Source: an uncultured Bacteroidales bacterium (GTDB taxonomy: Bacteria; Bacteroidota; Bacteroidia; Bacteroidales; Paludibacteraceae). Taken from it: a stretch of DNA of 64,000 nucleotides. Made by a program: the position numbers and the translations under genes. Shown here in pieces: positions 59,108 to 64,000 of the stretch. The notes under the pieces were generated by a model. The model did no database searches. It saw nothing but the letters and a program-made list of their open reading frames with translations, and was not told the DNA's origin. Numbering within the stretch: position 1 is the first letter of the stretch; each line of letters opens with the position of its first letter. Location of the stretch: the NCBI GenBank assembly GCA_946411385.1, contig CAMKDV010000003.1, positions 174,545 to 238,544 on the forward strand, in the 5' to 3' direction.

Positions 59108-59139
59108 TTTGCATATATCAAAAAAATGTTGTACCTTTG
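59108..59139 (+). promoter_or_regulatory. Bacteroidetes sigma-70-type promoter for the Abi-type gene
   Basis: TTTG (59108-59111), 20 nt, TACCTTTG (59132-59139) then CACCG. It lies about 70 nt before the ATG and nearly repeats the aroC promoter. Confidence 0.82.
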
Positions 59140-59210
59140 CACCGCAGTCCCGGTAATTCCTCTCCCAGACATCGTGCTGGTGAAGAATCCGGGTTTTTGC
59201 TTTATTCAAT

Positions 59211-59867
59211 ATGACGGAATTAGAAATCATCACATCAGCCTTTTCTGCTCAACGGTTGAGCAAGTATCTTGCATATAATCATGGCGATGCAGAACGCACA
59301 GTTACACATTACAAGGCGAATCTGCGTCTGGCAGAGTCTTTGTATATCAGTCTGTCTGTATTTGAGGTGACGTTACGCAATGCGTTGAGTCGTGAGTTAC
59401 GCAACTTGGCTGGTAAGGATGATTGGTTTGACATCTTCTACACCACTCCAGAACTAGCTTCGCTTGTGCCGGAGATTGACAAGGCAAAGGCGCTTATTCG
59501 GAATCGTGGTGAGATGGTGACGACCGATAAGATCATCTCGGAAATGACATTCGGATTTTGGGTAATGTTACTAAACAGTCAATACGAGCGTGTGCTGTGG
59601 AAATCACTCCGTAAAGCTTTTCCATATTTGTCCAAGAAAGACCGTCAACGCAAGAATGTCTCTGCTCCATGTAACACTTTCCGTCGCTTACGCAATCGCA
59701 TATTTCATCAGGAGGCTATTTGCTGGGATTTATACTATGTTTCATGTATTCACGACAACCTTGTTACCGTTCTTGGTTGGATGAACCCCGATATGCCTGA
59801 TTGGTTAGCAAAAATTGACCCGTTTGACATTGTCTGTGCTGAGATTCGGAAGGAGATGGGGTGGTAG
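59211..59867 (+). CDS. Abi-family (HEPN-type) protein
   Basis: 218 residues. SKYLAYNHGDAERTVTHYKANLRLAESLYISLSVFEVTLRNALS (in part) is the typical N-terminal part of Abi/AbiF-like proteins, and RLRNRIFHQE near residue 155-164 is the Rx4-6H motif of HEPN ribonucleases. Such proteins are linked to phage abortive infection or to RNA-based toxin systems. It stands alone, with its own promoter and a terminator behind it, between a tail relic and the giant surface protein. No antitoxin gene or RNA is recognised next to it. Confidence 0.82.
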   Translation: MTELEIITSAFSAQRLSKYLAYNHGDAERTVTHYKANLRLAESLYISLSVFEVTLRNALSRELRNLAGKDDWFDIFYTTPELASLVPEIDKAKALIRNRGEMVTTDKIISEMTFGFWVMLLNSQYERVLWKSLRKAFPYLSKKDRQRKNVSAPCNTFRRLRNRIFHQEAICWDLYYVSCIHDNLVTVLGWMNPDMPDWLAKIDPFDIVCAEIRKEMGW

Positions 59868-59898
59868 CTCAAACGCCAATTACCACCATAATAATCAA

Positions 59899-59931
59899 AG
59901 CGCCATGCAATCCCGAAGACTGCATGGCGCT
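59899..59931. terminator. Bidirectional hairpin between Abi-type gene and giant surface protein
   Basis: 11-bp perfect stem AGCGCCATGCA/TGCATGGCGCT with an 11-nt loop between convergent genes. Confidence 0.75.
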
Positions 59932-59996
59932 ATGCTATCTGCCACGATGATGGTCGCCTACATGGCAATTCTCCACTTTGTGGCTGCGTAGAGCCC

Positions 59997-62900
59997 TTAC
60001 TCCACCTTCACGCCTGTGGCGCTATACTTCCTGCCGTCGGGGAGGAGGATATACAGCATATCATTGATGATTTGCTTGCGGATGACAGGTGCGGTGATGT
60101 CCATGTCCTCAAAGTCGGTCGTAACGCCACCAGTGGTGGTGAAGGACTGCGTGGAAGAACTGATGGTGTTACCACCATTATCTTTGGCAGTGAGCGTCAG
60201 GTCATATCCTGTGCCCTTGTCCAGACCTGTGACGGTGAACGAGAAACCTGCCGATTGTCCTGATGTCTGAGCGCGTCCCGGAGCAGAGAAAGCAATAGAT
60301 GTAAGCTGTCCGTTGCTGTTGAAGACGAGCGTGCAGATGATATTGCCGTTACGGTCGCGGATAGTCAGCTCGTAGGTGTCCGCATTTTCCACAGCCGGCC
60401 AAACAACGTCGGCGGTGTTCTCGGCAGGAGTGATAGTCAGCACGTCTGTTGTGGCCGTTTCCGCGCCGATAGGCTGGATGGAATAGAAGTCTCTCCATCC
60501 GGTAGCACTACGAAACATGTCTTCTGAACCGGCAAAGACGTAGAGGGTACATGCAAATTTGTCTACATCCTCAAAGGTCGTAGCGAACGCAGTTGCCGGC
60601 GTGCGGCGGTAGTTGTAGATGGATGTCAGACTGTAACAGTTACCAAAGGCATAATCCTGTATCTTGCGCACATCCTTGCCTATTGATACGGTTTCCAGTG
60701 TCGTGATATTGGCAAATGCACTATCACCGATGATGCCCACGCCATCTTCAATAATCAAGTCCGTCATTTCGTAGACTGCTTCTACACCATAACGCTTGTT
60801 CGTTGACAGATTACCGTTGCCACTAATGGTAAGAATCTTGTTATCTGAATCGTATTTCCATTCCAATTGCAGGTTATCGCCACACTCACCATATTTATCA
60901 ACAGCAAACTCTGCGCTTAATGTTGTATCTCGCGTCACTTCTATTGTGCGTGGATTATCTGTCAGGCCATCTGTCCAATGCGTAAAGTGATAGCCATAAT
61001 TGGCTTCAGCTGTCAATACGACTTCATCCATATACTCTGCTTGGGATAGACCGGATATAGCCCCCTGCTCATCATTACACGTTGTGCTTATCATGTACGA
61101 ATTCTTCGCGAACACAGCAGTAATAGTTGTGTCACGAGTTATTGTTATGGTGCGAGGATTGTCAGTATTACCGTCTGTCCATTGCGTAAAATGATAGCCA
61201 TAGTAAGCTTCCGCTGTCAGCGTAACTTCATCCAGATATTCAGCTTGTGACAGACCCGAGATAATGCCTTGTTCTTCGTTACGTTGTTTCGTTATTGAAT
61301 AGAGGTTTTTCTCAAATTCGGCAATTAGCGTAGTATCTTGTGTCAATGTGAAAGTATATGGATTTTCAGCACATCCATTGCTCCATCGTACAAAATGATA
61401 GCCGTATTTATTATTCGCGGTAATCACTACTTCATCTAAATATTCAGCTTGAGTTATACCGGAAACAGTACCCATAGTCTGCTCTGAGTCATACGTGATA
61501 TGATAAGTATTTTTTGCAAAAACAGCCTTGTACGATTTGCTTTCCGTGGCAGTAACAGTTTTAGGATTATCTGACGTGTTTAGATGTTGTAATATCCCAC
61601 CGCCTGTGGTTTCTAACGCACTTTTGTTGTTATAGGGTGAATGCCAGTTTGTTAGATAAGAATTTACTGCCACATAATCCCCTATGGAAGCGGATTGATT
61701 TGCATAATATATCACAAATATTCCTTCTCCATTACGTTTATCGGATATATAATATGATCTATCGTAATTACCATAGGTGCCAACTATGTATCCATAAACG
61801 GTATATCGAGTTGATGTTATCTGATTTGTACCTAAAGATGCTGCTATCGAACGTGCTTGCGATGCGCTCACCCAGTTTGATGGAAGAGACGCTAAATCAT
61901 CCCAATGGTCGAAATGGTAGCCATAATTAGGAACGGCATGAAGTTCTACATCATCTAAGTACAATACAGAAGTATCTTTTGTCATCCCCCATTGAGCGGT
62001 GTTGGTTGTAATAGAAATTGTATATGCATTCTTCGCAAACTCGGCTGTGAAAGAAGTGTCACTTGCAAGTATAATAGTGCGCGGATTATCTGTCACGCCA
62101 TCAGCCCATTGTGTGAAATGATAGCCGTAATTAGCACTAGCCGACAGTCTTACTGTATCCATATACTCTGCTTGTGATAAGCCGGAAATAGAACCTTGCA
62201 CATAATCGTATTGCTGAGTAATAATATAGTTATTCTTCGCAAACTCGGCAGTAAACGTCGTGTCGCGCGAAAGAATAATGGTACGTGGGTTGTCTGTGTT
62301 GCCATCGCTCCATCGAACGAAATGATAGCCATAGTTCGGTGTAGCAGAAATAGTCAATTCGTCCAAGTGCAATGCACTGGTAGTCCCTGCGGTCATACCC
62401 CAATCGGGCGTATTGTTGCTAACTACAAGTGAATATGTATTCTTTGCAAATTCGGCAATAATAGTTGTGTCACGCGAGATGATAATAGCACGCGGATTAT
62501 CCGTTATGCCATCCGACCATTGTGTAAAGTGATAGCCATATTTAGCATCGGCTGATAGTATTACTGTATCCAAGTACTCTGCTTGTTCGACACCTATAAT
62601 CGCACCCTGCACATTATCACATTGCTTAGTAATAGTATAACTATTCTTCACAAACTCGGCTGTAAATGCGGTGTCGCGCGAAAGAATAATGGTACGTGGA
62701 TTGTCAGTCACTCCATCGCTCCATTGTGCGAAATGATAACCGTAGTTCGGTGTAGCAGAAATAGTCAATTGCTCTAAATACAAAGCAGAACCATCTCCTG
62801 ATGTTGTTCCTCTATCCGTGTTAGCAGATGTAGTTGTTACAGAATATGTATTCTTCGCGAATTCAGCCGTAAAGGTAGTGTCCTGTGTCAAAACAATCGT

Positions 62901-64000
62901 TCGCGGGTTATCGGTATTCCCGTCTGACCATTTACTAAAATGATAGCCGTAGTCAGATGAAACGGTAAGCGTTACTTCGTCCAAGTATTCCGCAGAACTA
63001 TTTCCGGAAATAGAGCCATGCTCAGCATTCTTGGTGATGTTGTAGGTGTTCTTGGCAAAAGTCGCAGTAAAGGTTTTATCTTGTGTTAAAGTGATTATCC
63101 GTGGATTTGAAGTATTGTTATCGTTCCAGCGTACAAAATGATAGCCATAATTCGGAGTAGCAGAAATTTCTACATCATCCAAATAAAGCGCAGATTTTCC
63201 TCCGGCTGTTGTGCCCCATTCGGGATTAGCGGATTCCGTTGAAATGGTGTAGGTGTTCTTCGCGAACTCGGCTATGAAAGTCGTGTCTTGCGTCAGAACA
63301 ATAGTTCGTGGGTTATCCGTGTTACCATCTGACCATTTAACGAAGTGATAGCCATAGTCAGGAGTAGCATTCAACAACATATCGTCACATATCGTTTGCG
63401 GATAGGTAACATTTCCGTTTGTAGCATATATGGTAATTGTATATGGAAGAGGCGCATATTTTACTCTACTATCATTATTCAGCAGTTGTTTAAATCGCTC
63501 CATTTCTCCGCACGGCACATATATAGCAGTCAAACTGCTGCATTCAGAGAAAGCCCGAACTCCAATGCTGGTGACACTATTAGGAATCGTCACAGAGGTC
63601 AAACTGCTACAATAAGAGAAAGCCCAATCTCCAATGCTTGTCACGCTATTAGGAATGGTGACAGATGTCAGACCGCTGCAGTATCCGAAAGCAGCACTTC
63701 CAATGCTTGTGACGCTGTTGGGGATTGTGACAGAGGTCAAACCGCTGCAATCCCTGAAAGCATTATCTCCAATGCTTGTGACACTATTGGGGATAGTTAT
63801 GGAGGTCATACCGCTGCAACCCCAGAAAGCAGACCTTCCAATGCTTGTCAAGCTATTGGGGATGGTGAAAAATGTTAAACTGCTGCAATCCATGAAAGCA
63901 TTATTTCCAATGCTTGTGACGCTATTCGGAATCGTCACAGAGGTCAAACTGCTGCAATCCATGAAAGCATTATTTCCAATGCTTGTGACGCTATTCGGAA
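59997..64000 (-). CDS. Giant BspA/LRR_5 surface protein with InlB-B-like repeats (5' end beyond window)
   Basis: More than 1330 residues; the frame is open to the right edge, so the ORF track start at 63962 is internal. From the N-terminal side: at least six 23-residue LRR_5 repeats (CSSLTSVTIPNSVTSIG), eleven InlB-B-like repeats of about 68 residues (each with YGYHFxxW and DNPRTI), the eighth split by an OB-fold-like insertion, a second LRR_5 block, an FN3-like domain and a C-terminal tail KYSATGVKVE. BspA-type proteins bind host proteins or other cells. Secretion signal lies outside the window. Function here is inferred as adhesion. Confidence 0.93.
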   Translation of the reverse strand, partial: PNSVTSIGNNAFMDCSSLTSVTIPNSVTSIGNNAFMDCSSLTFFTIPNSLTSIGRSAFWGCSGMTSITIPNSVTSIGDNAFRDCSGLTSVTIPNSVTSIGSAAFGYCSGLTSVTIPNSVTSIGDWAFSYCSSLTSVTIPNSVTSIGVRAFSECSSLTAIYVPCGEMERFKQLLNNDSRVKYAPLPYTITIYATNGNVTYPQTICDDMLLNATPDYGYHFVKWSDGNTDNPRTIVLTQDTTFIAEFAKNTYTISTESANPEWGTTAGGKSALYLDDVEISATPNYGYHFVRWNDNNTSNPRIITLTQDKTFTATFAKNTYNITKNAEHGSISGNSSAEYLDEVTLTVSSDYGYHFSKWSDGNTDNPRTIVLTQDTTFTAEFAKNTYSVTTTSANTDRGTTSGDGSALYLEQLTISATPNYGYHFAQWSDGVTDNPRTIILSRDTAFTAEFVKNSYTITKQCDNVQGAIIGVEQAEYLDTVILSADAKYGYHFTQWSDGITDNPRAIIISRDTTIIAEFAKNTYSLVVSNNTPDWGMTAGTTSALHLDELTISATPNYGYHFVRWSDGNTDNPRTIILSRDTTFTAEFAKNNYIITQQYDYVQGSISGLSQAEYMDTVRLSASANYGYHFTQWADGVTDNPRTIILASDTSFTAEFAKNAYTISITTNTAQWGMTKDTSVLYLDDVELHAVPNYGYHFDHWDDLASLPSNWVSASQARSIAASLGTNQITSTRYTVYGYIVGTYGNYDRSYYISDKRNGEGIFVIYYANQSASIGDYVAVNSYLTNWHSPYNNKSALETTGGGILQHLNTSDNPKTVTATESKSYKAVFAKNTYHITYDSEQTMGTVSGITQAEYLDEVVITANNKYGYHFVRWSNGCAENPYTFTLTQDTTLIAEFEKNLYSITKQRNEEQGIISGLSQAEYLDEVTLTAEAYYGYHFTQWTDGNTDNPRTITITRDTTITAVFAKNSYMISTTCNDEQGAISGLSQAEYMDEVVLTAEANYGYHFTHWTDGLTDNPRTIEVTRDTTLSAEFAVDKYGECGDNLQLEWKYDSDNKILTISGNGNLSTNKRYGVEAVYEMTDLIIEDGVGIIGDSAFANITTLETVSIGKDVRKIQDYAFGNCYSLTSIYNYRRTPATAFATTFEDVDKFACTLYVFAGSEDMFRSATGWRDFYSIQPIGAETATTDVLTITPAENTADVVWPAVENADTYELTIRDRNGNIICTLVFNSNGQLTSIAFSAPGRAQTSGQSAGFSFTVTGLDKGTGYDLTLTAKDNGGNTISSSTQSFTTTGGVTTDFEDMDITAPVIRKQIINDMLYILLPDGRKYSATGVKVE

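Noticed and set aside
58972-59172. 66-aa minus-strand ORF next to the tail relic
   Set aside because: It is in a different frame from the tail and overlaps the Abi-gene promoter.
63480-64000. Regular spaced repeats that could look like a CRISPR array
   Set aside because: They are in frame, 69 bp long without unique spacers, and encode LRR_5 repeats.

Overview
The window reads as chromosomal DNA of a Bacteroidales bacterium (phylum Bacteroidota). Four things support this. Several promoters have the Bacteroidetes form TTTG, about 20 nt, TAnnTTTG. There is a bacteroidete-type serine palmitoyltransferase and a DUF2723/GT117 membrane protein. The capsule locus carries an UpxY-like NusG paralogue with Wza and Wzc. 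A very large BspA-type leucine-rich surface protein is present. Ribosomal proteins S14 and L36 are the zinc-free forms. No rRNA, tRNA, CRISPR array, transposase or integrase was recognised.

Region 1 (1-23252, all minus strand) is a surface-polysaccharide locus. Read in transcription order it runs: OmpA-family protein, Wza-like export lipoprotein, Wzc-like tyrosine kinase, polyprenyl-phosphate sugar transferase, a 322-bp gap, UpxY-like antiterminator, GDP-mannose dehydratase and GDP-fucose synthase, a 612-bp gap, UDP-galactopyranose mutase, a small unknown protein, FkbH-like HAD protein, acyl carrier protein, MBOAT O-acyltransferase, SGNH-like protein, Wzx-like flippase, a NeuB-like synthase without SAF domain, RfbF/RfbG/RfbH (CDP-3,6-dideoxyhexose pathway), an NAD-dependent epimerase and a transketolase N-terminal subunit cut by the window edge. 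The locus makes GDP-fucose, UDP-galactofuranose and a CDP-deoxysugar, and probably an acylated residue. No glycosyltransferase or Wzy polymerase lies in the window, so these must be elsewhere, probably beyond the left edge. The two long gaps are bounded by inverted repeats built of AT-rich 11-bp units, and one lies directly upstream of upxY, where Bacteroides species have invertible promoters.

Region 2 (23253-31127) holds groES-groEL, with a sigma-54-like promoter and a dyad/direct-repeat element upstream. Divergent from it is a likely sphingolipid pair (serine palmitoyltransferase plus an SDR). A convergent DUF2723/GT117 protein follows, with a 17-bp hairpin between it and the SDR.

Region 3 (31203-50101, minus strand) is one fused str-S10-spc-alpha ribosomal array from rpsL to rplQ. 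It includes fusA, secY, map, infA and rpoA, and has no tuf gene. Its intergenic gaps hold long alternating purine-pyrimidine tracts and several small tandem repeats.

Region 4 (50212-58550) has aroC on the plus strand, divergent from rpsL. Opposite it is a minus-strand series: lipoprotein, DAHP synthase/chorismate mutase, pheT, outer-membrane barrel, secreted alpha/beta hydrolase lipoprotein, lipoprotein. Region 5 (58551-64000) is accessory. It has a relic of a surface-protein tail, a plus-strand HEPN/Abi-type gene with its own promoter, and the 3' part of a giant surface protein. That protein has LRR_5 repeats, eleven InlB-B-like repeats (one split by an OB-fold-like insertion), a second LRR block, an FN3-like domain and a short C-terminal tail.
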